A stretch of 64,000 nucleotides of DNA, taken from positions 744,001 through 808,000 of the forward strand of contig JAPFFF010000054.1 of NCBI GenBank assembly GCA_039105265.1, given 5' to 3'. Shown piece by piece: positions 1-11,913 of the stretch. Positions within the stretch are counted from its first letter, which is position 1; every line of letters starts with the position of its first letter. The position numbers and the translations under genes were made by a program. Under the pieces are notes generated by a model that ran no database searches, was not told the origin of the DNA, and saw only the letters and a program-made list of their open reading frames with translations. This DNA comes from Tritrichomonas musculus (lineage: Eukaryota; Parabasalia; Tritrichomonadida; Tritrichomonadidae).

Positions 1-3000
1 CTTTTAAATATTAAAATATTGTTATTTGAAGTAATAAATTAGTTTTAACCTTTAAATTTTTAAAATAAAAAATTGTTTTATCTTTAGGAAAATGTTATCA
101 ATACATTGAAAAAGTTGGATTTTATTTTAAGTTTTAAGCCCTCATTTTTCAGTTTTTATGATTTTTTTCTTGGCTATTCATATTGTTAAAATGCATTTTC
201 ATAAAAATGAGGTCATTTTTTTATTTTTTTTTTTTTTTTTATAGATAAAATTATATCTTAATTTTTCTACAGGATGAATAAAAAAATAACAAATCACTAT
301 TTTTTATAATGTGATTGGCAAATATATAGGCATATGATCAGAAATATCATATTTATGAAGTTTGATTTATGATCGTTTAAACTAAAATAACGTATTTTTT
401 GTTTTTAAAAAAGATTGATTTTTCAAAAAATAATTCGTTAGCCTTATGATTTTTTTAATAAAATAAAGTATATAATTGATTATATATATTATATATCAGT
501 ATCACACTATTTGAAAGTTCATACGTCGAAATTCAAATTTTACATTTTTTGAAGAATATGATTGAAGTTGAACCAATATTGATTATTTATTAATTTTATC
601 ATATTTTAAATAGAATTATTGATATAATCTCTAATTAATATATATATAATATTATAATATAAATGAGATAAATTTATTTTAGCAAAAAAATTATAGAAAA
701 CGTAAATATCTAGCTATAATATTAATTTTATGGGGATAATTATTTTTTATTAGAATTAAATTATATTGTATGGTATTATATTATGATTATTTATAAATCC
801 GCTCGACGGGCGTAGTTTTATTTTTTTATCCACAAAAAGTTAAAAAGAATTGAGTAAAAATGTTCGTTTGACTTAAATCCCCTCAAAATTCAGTACATAT
901 TCTGTTATATAATATTTTATTAATATTTCTTAAATATCAGTAAATTAAAAATAAATAAAAAGTAATATATAATTTTTGGACGAAATTTATTTTAAAAAAT
1001 ATTTTTTTTTTATCTTGAAATAGCAAACAGAGGACAGATCTTATCTTCAATATTTTTATAAATCTACTTTCACACTTTATAAGCTTACTACTTTCATTAA
1101 ATTAAATAATAATATAATAATAACAGACCATCATAATAAATAAGACTAAAATAAATAATTATCAAGAATTTCAGATTATATCTTTATAAAACATGCATTA
1201 TTCTTTAGAGAAATAATTATTAAACCAATTAAATATCAGTTATTTATCAAATGACAACAATAAAACATATTTTTGAAAATCTTTTTATCATAATCGTAAT
1301 TCTTAACCAAGGAAATTGTTTAATTTATGAATTATCAAATAATATCATTGATATTGGTAATAATAGATCATTTTTTGCTATATTCTTTGTTTGTATATTT
1401 TTCTAATATTGAAATCCTTTAATTGTTCAACGAATACAAAAGTTAAAAATGTGAATATTTAAATTATTTTATTTAAATAAATATACAAATTACCTTAAAA
1501 AACAAAGTATTTGGTGCTCTTTTTTAATTTTTTTAGAAATAAAAATTTGAATTGTTTATTTTCTCACATTCAATTTTAAAATCAATATAATATTACTCGT
1601 AGCGAACCAAATTAAACAATTATACATTAAGTATACATTATTTTACCTGCATAAATAAATATCTCAATTTGAAATAAATTGATTAACCAAAGGTAGTTCT
1701 CGCACCTCTTAAGAGGTATTCATGTTAAGTGACTTAACGTCTTTTTGAATTTTTCTAATCTCATTATTTCCATCAATATTAAGTTATATGCATTCAAATC
1801 AATAATTTTTAATTGGTTGCTCGATATAATCATTTTAAGAATGTCTAACACTGTTAATTTTATAAAAATTTTAATCTGATATATCTTTAATATTTCATTC
1901 AATCTTTATGATTTTTGAAAATTCCAAATATATTTATATTAATACACATAAGATTAATTAAATTATTAGATTTTTCAAATTTAATTAGATTTATAAACAG
2001 AAATAAAAAGAAATTAAAATTTATTTCAGATATAAACTTTTCATATCTTTTTTTTCAGCCTAGAATTTTATATAATACTTTTCCATATGATATTTTATTA
2101 TATGTATTAATGTATATGTTGGTGCTTAAGATATTCATACGCTTAATTTTGAGAAACAATGGTTTTGATTTTAATGGCTTATTTTAATGGTGTAAAATGT
2201 CATAAAAAGGGTTTAAAAATATGTATTTCAAGAAATAAGAAAGTATTCAAGTATATATTTCACTAAACATATTTATTGTATTTTGAATATTATTGTATTT
2301 TATTTTTTATTGTAAAAATAAAATGATTAATCAAGATTTTTTAATTGATTAGTTTAAAATATATTAATTCAATATTTATTTTATTTCATTCAATATATAA
2401 ACTAACCAAGTATTCAAAAAAATGATCGTCATTTCAATAATAAATCTTTATTCAAATTATAATTATGAATATATCTTAATATTAAATAAAATAAACCATA
2501 TTATATATATATTAATATAATATAAAACATTACATAAAAATAAATAAAATAATATAAATCAAATATATTAAAATATTATATAAATAAATCAGCAGCAATA
2601 AAAAATTAAATTATTTCAATTTTAAAATAATCCTTTGAAATATTACTCCATTTTCATTGAAATATTTTCTTTCAAAAGAAACAACTTTTGTTAATGATAT
2701 TCAAAATTGAGAATTTAATTTCTCTAACAAAAGTTCTCCATAGCCATTTAGTCATAGAAATATAATTTATATTAATATCTCGAAATCAAACGTATAAAAC
2801 ATTATATACTTTCTATTATAGCATAAATATAAAATATATAAAATAATATATAATTATCAATCGAATCTCTAGGCTAGATCTCTTCGTGAATACCTCTACC
2901 TCTTAATTTTTTAAATAACAGTTTTAATAATTTGCTGCTAAACTTTTGGGATTCCAGTCTTAATATATTACAGAGATAATATATACATCAAATTTCAGAT

Positions 3001-5070
3001 TAAGTCCAAAACATATTTGAAATGTGAAAACATTACTAATTGAAATACCAAATATTCATATTAGCATATGTCGAATCTTTTATTAAATTGCCATAAGAAT
3101 ACAGTTAATAGATCTTTGAACCATGTTTGAGATTCTTTTTTCAAAATATTTATTTTTTTTTTGATATGTAGATCATACACAAAATACACAAGAACGGTTT
3201 TTTAAATTGGAATTTATACCATTAAAAAATCGGCAATTTCTTTTATTATTTCAATCGCACCAGATGTCTTTGCTTTTACAGTTTTTTAAAATTTTTAAAA
3301 TTTTTGATGAATTTAAATTGTATTCAATTAAGGTAATCTTACAAAACTTATATACACTACTAATTTAAATTGAAAAAGTATATTTACGAAGATTTTCCAA
3401 GATTTTGAGAAAAAATTGAATGAAAATGCTAATGTTTCAAATTTGAGAATAAAAATGACACCATTGAAAAAGAGGATTTGAAAATGTATGGAAACTCGAA
3501 AAAAACGAAATAGAAATAACTAGTGGGTTTTAAATCATCATATTTTATAATATGTTTTTATATTGAATTTTATATTATTATAATAGCCATAAAATATTAT
3601 ATTTAAATTTTATTGTGAGATATATGCAAAATATATAAATTGAATAAATAAAAACTATTAAGTATTCAAAAATATGATTCAAGTAATCCATTATGCAAAT
3701 CAATAAAAATTTATTATACATTGGAAATATGAATGAATATAAAATGTTATATATATAATTATTAATTATAATTTTGGTTTTGAAAAATTAAATAAGATAT
3801 TGTAAATTTAAACTATGATTTTAATTTTAATAAAATGTTATTAATTTTATTGAATGATTACATACAATAATTTGAGAAAATAAAAATCTATCATTATTTT
3901 CATTAATAATGATAAATTAAAATAGCTCATACAATTATTTATGAATGCTTTATCAAAATATTTTTATACCTTTGAATTATGGATGAGTTTTTAATTTTGA
4001 ATGCATTTGGAGATTTATAATTATATATGTATTTATATGTAAATAATTTTTGTGTTTTATTTTATAATTATTTTATCATATTTAGAATTTATATTTGATA
4101 TAAATTCTATTTAAGAAATTGTTTTAATAAGATAAAAATAAATAATCCAAATTTTATACTCACAAAATATTTGAAGAGCTTTTATGTTAAAATTTATGCA
4201 AACATAAATATCCTAAAATAGAAACATATTTAACCTAATTCGCTCGGTAAAACCTCATTATATTTTATATTATAAGGCATATGTTGTTTAGAGCTTGTAA
4301 TATTATTCCAGTCTTTCCAGAAAATTCTAGATTTTTTGTGAGAACCAAAAAACGTGCTTATTCAAAAAAATGAATATTAAAATAAAATAGACGTTTATTT
4401 GAGAGGATTTGGTTTTCAAACATTTTTATCTTTTTTTAATGGCTATATCAAGTTTCTTTGCCTCGATAAAAAACCATTAATTTTATTATATAATAACATA
4501 TCCGAAAATTATGTTAAACGGTTAAGCCAATCTCTCCAGAAAAATCACATTTTTTTTAGTCGTAAATTTAATTTATAATATCTTCATAATTAGTGAAATA
4601 ATAAGTGATATAAAATACAAACTAGCATTCAAAAACAATAAAACATATGTTAAGAAAATATAAATGCACATATATGATGGTATCATGCAGATATTCCATT
4701 TTGATGAGAAAAAATTAATTGGTCTATAAAGTTAAATATATATAATACATCATAAGTATGATATGAATATTCAATGTTACCGATCAATATTTGCTATATA
4801 AAAAGATAAAAGTATTTCAAAAAACATTCCATACATTTGGATTTGATAAAAAATCTTTAAATTTTAAATGCTGAATATCTCTGTTAAAATTAAAATATTT
4901 TACTTTATATCGTATTTTAAATATTTATTTTTTATTTTTTATTTATATTAATTAAAATTACTATAAATAAAATTTTAAATATTGATATATTGATGCATTT
5001 TATTTTATATAAGAAATTGTCTGAAATTTTAATCAAAAAGTTAGAAAAATTTATCAAAAAATTCTCAAAA
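1..5070. other. gene-free AT-rich region
   Basis: I see no supportable gene here. The few open frames on either strand are short, made almost only of Ile/Leu/Asn/Lys/Phe codons, and resemble no family. There are long A/T runs and short AT palindromes but no clear terminal repeats, RNA gene or tandem array. Confidence 0.6.
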
Positions 5071-5075
5071 TCTTT

Positions 5076-5086
5076 TCATCATTATT
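5076..5086 (+). promoter_or_regulatory. initiator-like TCATCATT motif
   Basis: TTTTCATCATT lies about 10 bases before the ATG at 5091. The same 11-mer occurs before the Hsp70 gene at 57379-57389, and related TCAT-T/A motifs precede CSN2 and Cks1. Trichomonad promoters are known to use an initiator beginning TCA close to the start codon with a very short 5' UTR; that this is one is inference. Confidence 0.35.
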
Positions 5087-5090
5087 TATA

Positions 5091-5771
5091 ATGGAGAAAA
5101 TCAAAAAGAATCTTAGATATAAAGTTGGATGCAACGGTATTGAAAATAGAGCAATATTTCAGAAATCTTATACAACAGATCGATCATATATGAATGCTCA
5201 AATGAAGAGGCACTTAGATTATTTAGATAAACATGGAATTTCAGAATATCAAAACTTTGTCAAAATTCTTCATAATTATCTCTTGTCAGCTCATGAAATT
5301 TTGAAATTAATTGAAGCTTTTATTGATTTTAAAAACAAGCAAAACCTTTCAAATAATATCATTTTGTTGAAACCACGAGAAATGAAAAAAACTAATTCAG
5401 GCGAAAAAAACATACTTTTAAATAGATTGGCTGTGGAATTTTCGACGGAATTCATGCATTTCTTTGAGAATTATATTTGCTTTTTTTATCCATTAATGAA
5501 AACCAAAAATAAACTTATACAAGAGTTCAAAAATAAAATAGATATCCTTATTAGTAGAAAAAACATTAAAACTGATGATGTTAATATGATAAGTTCAAAT
5601 GAAAATAACAAATTAGATTCAATCAACATTCTTGATTCAACTTCAATAAAGTATGATACCGATTTAAGTGAAAAATTTTTTATATTCACAAATAATGAAC
5701 CATATGATGCCCATGATTTGTTCCAAAATGAAATAACATTTGATAATATCTTTGATGATGCTTCTTTATAA
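5091..5771 (+). CDS. hypothetical protein, 226 aa
   Basis: I do not recognise this protein. It starts at a good ATG a few bases after an initiator-like motif, and it is less AT-repetitive than the flanking DNA, which argues that it is a real gene. Residues about 35-175 look mainly helical, with amphipathic stretches around 52-75 (EYQNFVKILHNYLLSAHEIL) and 105-150. The last 70 residues are Asn/Asp/Ser-rich, probably disordered and acidic. No signal peptide or membrane segment is evident. The helical stretch around 52-75 has a faint likeness to a Sin3 PAH motif, but too weak to assign. It stands alone, with about 650 bases of empty sequence between it and the transposon cluster. Confidence 0.6.
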   Translation: MEKIKKNLRYKVGCNGIENRAIFQKSYTTDRSYMNAQMKRHLDYLDKHGISEYQNFVKILHNYLLSAHEILKLIEAFIDFKNKQNLSNNIILLKPREMKKTNSGEKNILLNRLAVEFSTEFMHFFENYICFFYPLMKTKNKLIQEFKNKIDILISRKNIKTDDVNMISSNENNKLDSINILDSTSIKYDTDLSEKFFIFTNNEPYDAHDLFQNEITFDNIFDDASL

Positions 5772-6437
5772 ATCAGCGGTATATCACCATATACGGCATT
5801 TTTGATTTATAAAGAAACTTAGGTTTTCATATTAGAATATTACGATGATACAATTTTCATCGTGGCGGCACAATATTGAAGTTATAATTACACATTTATT
5901 TTTATCAAATTTAATCATTTATATGGAAAATGTAATATTCATTTGAATTAAGGAGGAACATTTTCTTGAGATCTTCAAAGATATGATACTAATTATTTTT
6001 ATTAAACATTATTTTTAAAAACCAATATTAAAATCAGGACTATGAAATATTAATGCTTTTTCTTTTCTTATTGTATAAAGTATTGAGAAATATTTCTCAA
6101 TATTTCAAATCAAGTTTACAATATTGAGAAATATTTATATTTAAAAAACAATTCCATTACCTACAGATTGAAATGATGTTTATTAATTTCTTGTTTTACG
6201 AAATGATTTTGATTAGCAAGAATATTTTTGTTTTATTACATGTTGATTAATAATTTCAATACTTTTTACCAAATAAATTGAATGAAATACAAATTATTCT
6301 TTTCTGAGTACAACCGCAATTGTAAAAAATTTCAATAAAAAATGTAAAACTTTTTGCGAACATTATTACTGATATCCGATTAAAAGGCAGTGAAAACAAT
6401 TATTTTTTCAATTTACCTTAATTTTTAATATCGTTAC
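5772..6437. other. intergenic, nothing recognised
   Basis: AT-rich sequence between the hypothetical gene and the left end of the outer transposon. It has short direct repeats of AATATTGAGAAATATT (about 6080-6140) but no gene or RNA that I can support. Confidence 0.5.
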
Positions 6438-6664
6438 AACTAGTGTGGCGATTTGATTTCAGAGCCATTCTGAATTTTCTCAGAAATTTAAATGATGGCT
6501 CTGAATTTTTTGAATTTTTATTAGTAAATTTTTTTTTATCAATTTATTAAAATATTAAGCACATTTATTTAAAAAAAATAAAAATATACCATATAGATAA
6601 TAAATTACATGCTTTTTATAAAACAAAATGGAGTTTTAACAAACACTTTTATGATTAATAAGTA

Positions 6665-9455
6665 TACACCCGGGTCTCTACAATTTGTAACTTTTAATCC
6701 GTTATTTTCGTTATCTTTTCTTTGGCCAAAATAGAACACAAATTAATTGAAAATTTGAAATAAGTAACGAATATTAAAATAGTTTCTTGGATATCTCGAA
6801 AATTTAGCATTGAACAAATTAATAAATATTTATTATACATTTTAAAACTTATCAAGATATATATTTTAAAAAAAATAATAAAAAATACGGTGGTAGAAAA
6901 ATCAATATTTAAATAATTTTACTTTTGATTTATCATACGCTTATCAGCTTAGCAAAAAATTATTAACATCTTAATACTTGTTCATTTGATACAGTTTATT
7001 TGTCCATTAAGTCTCGTCTATCAATAATAATTTGATCAGATCTGCCTACCTGAAAAGAATTTCAGTGAGCTCATTTGGTAAATAGTAACGTGTGCTGTAT
7101 ATAAATTGAAATAGTGTACCAAATGTTAACAATTCGCGTTTTGGGTAAGAAAATAAAACATATATGTTGATAATTAGCATGATAGAACAGGCGTGCGCTA
7201 TTTACTTAAAAATATATTTGTTACTAGATTGATGCGGATTAAATTATACACTTACTTTTAAATAACATTTTGAGACACTTATATTCGAAATATTGGTGAT
7301 GAATAAAACTGGAAAAGGATGTTAAAAATAGCAATATCTAAAGCAAGGTGAGAGTCCGGAACTATTCGTGAAGTAATATCCATTCAGAACCAATAATAGT
7401 AAAAGTTTTCAGATCTATAAAATTTTAACGGTCATAGTGAAATGATAAATTCAAAAAGAAAATTCATTCAAATTAGTAACAGAAAATTGAATTAAATCAG
7501 TGATAATAACTTTTTGGATGCACATGAAATTTTCTTTATATTTTGATTTATCTTCACTAGTTTTGCATTATAACTATTATCAGTATGGAATATAATAATT
7601 TTTGAAAAAGGTATAAGTTATTTCTATAGTATTAAGTGGTTAATCTATGAATTAAATTTAAATTGGCAACAAATATTGGGGCGAAATACTGAAACTATTA
7701 AACAGGAACATATTAAAAAAGTTGAAGCAATGTATTTAAATTCAGATTCTAAGTTTGCTAAGGAATCTGTAATTATTTCAAATATACAAATAGTTTGTTA
7801 ATTAGTGCGTTTTGGCCAAATGCCAGAGTATTATTGTAAAAATAAGTCAAGGATCTTTTCCTTTAACTTATTTCCAAGTAAAATTGCTCTACTTTGTTAA
7901 TTATATTTGAAATTTAGATAAAAATTTTGAGATTTGAGTTTTTGGTGTATATAATTAAAAAAAACATATTGAATTCTATGAGATTTGTGAAATAATAAGC
8001 CTAAAAAATGAGGAAGTTTGTAGATATCAAAAAAAGATAACAAAAGTTAAAAAGAGTATTATTATTGATATTGTTCCCAAGCATATATTAAATTATCAAT
8101 TGAGAGGATGTCCCATGCTTCTTGAATGAACTGAACTGTAGTTTTCATACCAACAGAATTTAAATGATTGCCAAATAAAAATTGGCCAATTTTGCCATTT
8201 GTGATACTCTTTAACGGGGCGAATATAGCGACATCGAGAGGCTGGAGCATATCTGTAAATCCGCTCGGGATGTAGTATAATTCGATATTTAATTCTTGAG
8301 CTCTAGTTTTCACTTTTTGAGGTGTATGTGTACTATAGGAATCAATAATTAAATGAATTTTTATATTTTCATTGAATTGTTTTCTTAGAAAATCAAGATA
8401 TTCAAGAAAACAATTTGTAGTCATATAAGATTTCGCAGAATAAGATAATTTGTTTTCTTCTCTTAATTGGCCAACTTGTTCTTCCGCTTCTTCCAGTGAA
8501 TTACCTTGACCAATTATAAAAAGTGGGATTTTGCAGTAATTAGATGTAATTGAAGCCATAACTGAGATGCGCTGTTTTGTTGAGTCTGGAGTACTAATAG
8601 AGATATTTTTCGTCCCTTTATAGGCCCACGTTTTGATCGAATTGGGCAAAATCTGAAAGCCGGTCTCGTCGGCATTAACTACAGGCTCTTTATTAATTTG
8701 AGCATTTTCAATTACTGATCGTATTTGTGCTTTGAAAAAGTCAATTTCTTCGTTATTTACATTTTCATTTAAATTTAAATTTTCTTTTCGTTCTTTAAAA
8801 TGTGCCAAACGAGACGAAATACAGTATTTGTTTTTGAAATCAGTGATAAATGTTTTACTACAACTGAAATTGGGTGGGTCTTCGGCATCTCTATAAATAT
8901 TATCATAAGCTTCAAATGCCAATGTTTGAAATTGAGAATTTGAAAAGTAGTTATGTGGTTCTATGTAATTATCTTCAATATATTCTGCTATATTTTTTTC
9001 TTGCTCGTCGTTGAATATTCTGTGATGCTTCCCTTTGTTTTTGGTATCAGTAGGATCCCAGTCTCTTTTTGTCTGCCATTGTTTCACCCAATACCTAAGA
9101 GAAGTCGGCTTAATTTTATAATCATTAGATATTTTTGAAATGATGTGCCTTTTGTCGAAGTTTTGGTCTTTAGCTAATTTAAAGTAAGTGTCTTTGATAT
9201 CATGACATAAGTCTGGTTGCTTCCAATACTGATTGTATTTGCTAACAAATGTTTTCCTTTTTCTCCTTCCCATTATAAAATGGCCGATATTTCATGACGG
9301 TTATTATTGAAATTATAAATAAAGCATGCTAATAATTATTAAATTTCATTTTGTTAACTATTTTTTTATAATAAAATTTCGGTTAACAAAAAATTTTTTT
9401 CAACTTAACTATATTAACGTACACCAAAGTTACAAATTGTAGAGACTCGGGTGTA
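6665..9455. mobile_element. pogo/Tigger-like DNA transposon, apparently complete
   Basis: The terminal inverted repeats are 30 bases with one mismatch: 6663-6692 beginning TATACACCCGGGTCTCTAC, and the complement of 9428-9457, which has A for the second G of the CGGG. A TA lies at each outer edge (6663-6664 and 9456-9457), the target expected for pogo-type elements. The element is 2.8 kb and encodes one intact transposase on the minus strand near its right end. About 1.4 kb on the other side (6693-8061) has no recognisable gene and may be degraded or regulatory. It lies inside an older Tc1/mariner-like element. High TIR identity and an unbroken transposase suggest recent insertion. Confidence 0.85.
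8062..9273 (-). CDS. pogo-like DDE-superfamily transposase, 403 aa
   Basis: This transposase would cut and join the ends of the surrounding element. The N-terminus is basic (GRRKRK), followed by a helix-turn-helix region at about 15-70 with a W-V-K-Q-W core, then a CENP-B/DDE-type catalytic domain. The three acidic positions are visible: NADETGFQI at about 200, LIIDSYSTH at about 312, and LQPLDVAIFAPLK at about 345. The frame has no stop and opens with ATG just inside the right TIR, so it may be functional. Length suits a pogo/Tigger transposase with a short C-terminus. It is the only intact transposase in the window; the Tc1-like, hAT and second pogo-like ones are broken. Confidence 0.88.
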   Translation of the reverse strand: MGRRKRKTFVSKYNQYWKQPDLCHDIKDTYFKLAKDQNFDKRHIISKISNDYKIKPTSLRYWVKQWQTKRDWDPTDTKNKGKHHRIFNDEQEKNIAEYIEDNYIEPHNYFSNSQFQTLAFEAYDNIYRDAEDPPNFSCSKTFITDFKNKYCISSRLAHFKERKENLNLNENVNNEEIDFFKAQIRSVIENAQINKEPVVNADETGFQILPNSIKTWAYKGTKNISISTPDSTKQRISVMASITSNYCKIPLFIIGQGNSLEEAEEQVGQLREENKLSYSAKSYMTTNCFLEYLDFLRKQFNENIKIHLIIDSYSTHTPQKVKTRAQELNIELYYIPSGFTDMLQPLDVAIFAPLKSITNGKIGQFLFGNHLNSVGMKTTVQFIQEAWDILSIDNLIYAWEQYQ

Positions 9456-10720
9456 TAATATTTGAATTTTTTCTAGAAATAAAGATAATATTTTATACAA
9501 GAAATATGAATTTATCATGTAGTATCCTTATTCATTGCATTGAAATCTTGTATAATTCAATATTTGATTGAAATTTCAAATAATATAATTTAGATCTTTG
9601 AAATAAATCATTTTATTACCGGATAATATTATTTTTTATGCATCAATAAATGTATTAAAAACTTTTCAGGAAGGAATCATAGCCAAAATCTCCTAAATAA
9701 TGAAAAATTTAATGATCTTACATTTTTGATAAAAAAATCTAGCTACCTTATTCAATATTATTTAATTTGCGTTATTTATGAAAAAACATTTATGATTTTT
9801 TGCTCCTTTCTTTGATAATAAATAGCTTCCTCATAATTGGCATTGATATGCTTTAGAAACATGGATTTTATCTTCCATAATCAATCTGATTTCGATGAAA
9901 ATATTATTATATTGATTTTTGTATATTGTTGTTTTAATCATATTGGGATGCCACAATGTTATTTCTTGCATTTTTACAAAAATATAAGCGACCAAATAAA
10001 TCATCAAATATGATTTCAATGAACTCATATAATTTTTAAAATGAAAAAGTTTTAAAAATTGAACGTCGCTCTGAATATTTTTCAATACCCAAACTATGAT
10101 TTTTATTTGTTTTGCCTATTTTGAAAGAATGAATGCGAATTATTAAAAATGAATGCTAAATTAATATTTCCCATGAGGTTTTCTTTTGATAAAGCATGTT
10201 TTAAATAATGAAACCAGACTTTTTTTGAATATATATTTTTAATTAAATAAGATAGATAGACCAAATAAAAGCATTATACATATGCATATATATTTTTTTA
10301 TATAATTTTAAATATATTGTCTTTCTTAAAACTCTAAATTTTCCCATAAAAATAGATCATCATATTATTTAATTCGACAAAAATCACATAAATCTGAGAA
10401 TAATGATTTTTATATTTTTGTTTAATAACATATACCAAATATTTAAAATTATATTATATAATTTTTTTGCATAGCAGGTCAAGAATTAAATATATATCGA
10501 TTTGTTTATAAACCAAATATCATCACAAAAATGTTTGAATGACCTCATACAAATCGCCACACTAGTTACAACTCATGTTTGAAATATAAAGCAAACTATT
10601 TCTTTTTTAAAATCTAATGACCAAAATCATATCACCAATATTTTAAATATTTCAATCACAAACATAAAAAATTCAATAGATTTTAAATGATAATTGGAAG
10701 AATGAAATCATTTATTAATT

Positions 10721-11386
10721 ATGGCAACACAATTTAAATATGGATTATTATTTGATTGTGATGGAACAGTCGTAGATAAAGAATCTTTATAGGGCCAATT
10801 TTGGAATGAACAAAAAAAAATATATCATCCAGAAATAGACAGATTTCAAGATTGTATATTAGGATGCTCGTTAAATAAGATACTTGAACTTTACTTTTCT
10901 GATGATCAAAAAGTTCCTGATTTGATTCGTAAAAAATTAGATGATTTTGAAGATCATTTTAAATTTGAGTATTTTCCAGGCACAAAGGAACTTTTGCAAA
11001 ACTTAATAAATGAGGGAGTTCCATCAGCATTAGATACAAGTTCAAACGATAAAAAATTGAAAAAAATTATTAATTCAGATCCAGAATTCAATGAATTTTT
11101 CAAATGCATCATTACAGCAGATAAGGTATCAAAGCCAAAACCAGATCCAGAAGGTTATATAAAAGGATCCAAATCAATTAATGTTGATCCAAAAAGATGC
11201 ATTGTATTCGAAGACTCAATCAATGGAATAAAAGCTGTAAAAGCCGCAGGATGCTTTGTAGTTGGATTAACAACATCAAAACCAAAAGAAGAAATCGAAA
11301 AAATTGCTGATGTTGTTGTTGAAAATTTAGGAACAGTTACGGTTGATTTTATTGAAAAAAAAATAGTTCCACGATTACCTAATTGA
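10721..11386 (+). pseudogene. HAD-superfamily phosphatase with an internal TAG (beta-phosphoglucomutase-like)
   Basis: One frame runs from ATG 10721 to TGA 11384-11386, 221 codons, broken only by TAG at 10790-10792 (codon 24). HAD motifs flank and follow it: LLFDCDGTVVD (nucleophile Asp in DxDGT) at residues 10-19 before the stop; the DTSS motif II at about 107; KPKPDPEGY with the motif III Lys at about 137; and VFEDSINGIKAVKAAG (motif IV Asp) at about 160. Cap and core are otherwise whole, as in the beta-phosphoglucomutase/DOG phosphatase group. An internal start after the stop would lose the nucleophile Asp. The lesion could be a recent nonsense mutation, an assembly or sequencing error, or read-through; TAG is a normal stop in this genome (for example at 36762). 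Confidence 0.8.
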
Positions 11387-11913
11387 ACTAAAATGCAATT
11401 GAATTGGACTGAAATCATTATATAAAGAAGTTTTTTTCTTTTAAACTTAATATAAATATTGGATATATATATAACTTTTTTTGTAACACTGCCCAAATCA
11501 TAAAAGCTGGTATCATTTACGCATAATGTCAATTAAAAGACAATTTCATGAAATCAATTTTAACTTTTTTAAAAATATAATATATTATTAATAGATTGGT
11601 GAATGAAACTGGCAAGTCAGAAATATAAATAATATCATTAATAGAAATTCTTCGAAACTGTTTAATGATGACATTATATTAACTATTTGCCATTCTAAAT
11701 AGATATGCAGATAAAAAATCAATTCTTATTTTTAGACTAATACAAATAAGAACACACCCACAATATGCCATAACTGATTGTGAATACAACGACATATACA
11801 AATAAGAAGGATGTTCCTAATTAAAAGAGATTTTTTGTTTTTTCAAATTGAGCTCATTATAACAAAAATCAATAAATAATAAAACTAACTTTTAAATAAT
11901 CAAAAATAAATTC
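11387..11913. other. intergenic, nothing recognised
   Basis: AT-rich spacer between two convergent genes. It has a small direct repeat ACAAATAAGAA (about 11744 and 11798) but no gene or element that I can support. Confidence 0.5.

Larger units (their letters stand above)
6443..10562. mobile_element. Tc1/mariner-like element remnant, interrupted by a pogo-like element
   Basis: The ends carry an 18-base inverted repeat, AACTAGTGTGGCGATTTG (6438-6455, and its complement at 10550-10567), with a TA at the outer edge of each end (6441-6442 and 10563-10564). Similarity continues imperfectly for another 15-20 bases inside each end. The whole span is 4.1 kb, but 6665-9455 is a second transposon. Removing it leaves about 1.3 kb, the usual size of a mariner element. 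No intact transposase remains in the outer parts; an open frame of 84 codons at 9831-10085 (minus) may be a decayed piece but has no recognisable catalytic motif. The family assignment rests on TA target, size and terminal structure only. Confidence 0.55.

Noticed and set aside
1720-2187. Two open frames of 60 and 90 codons on opposite strands
   Set aside because: They consist of Ile/Leu/Asn/Lys/Phe codons only, as expected by chance in this composition, with no family resemblance.
5091-5771. Sin3 PAH-like reading of the hypothetical gene
   Set aside because: Only a vague amphipathic pattern; key spacing and the conserved F..F..L.P signature are missing.
7050-7165. tRNA-like string with an A-box-like GAGCTCATTTGGTA
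   Set aside because: No acceptor or T-arm with paired stems could be built; the B-box-like part further on does not match.
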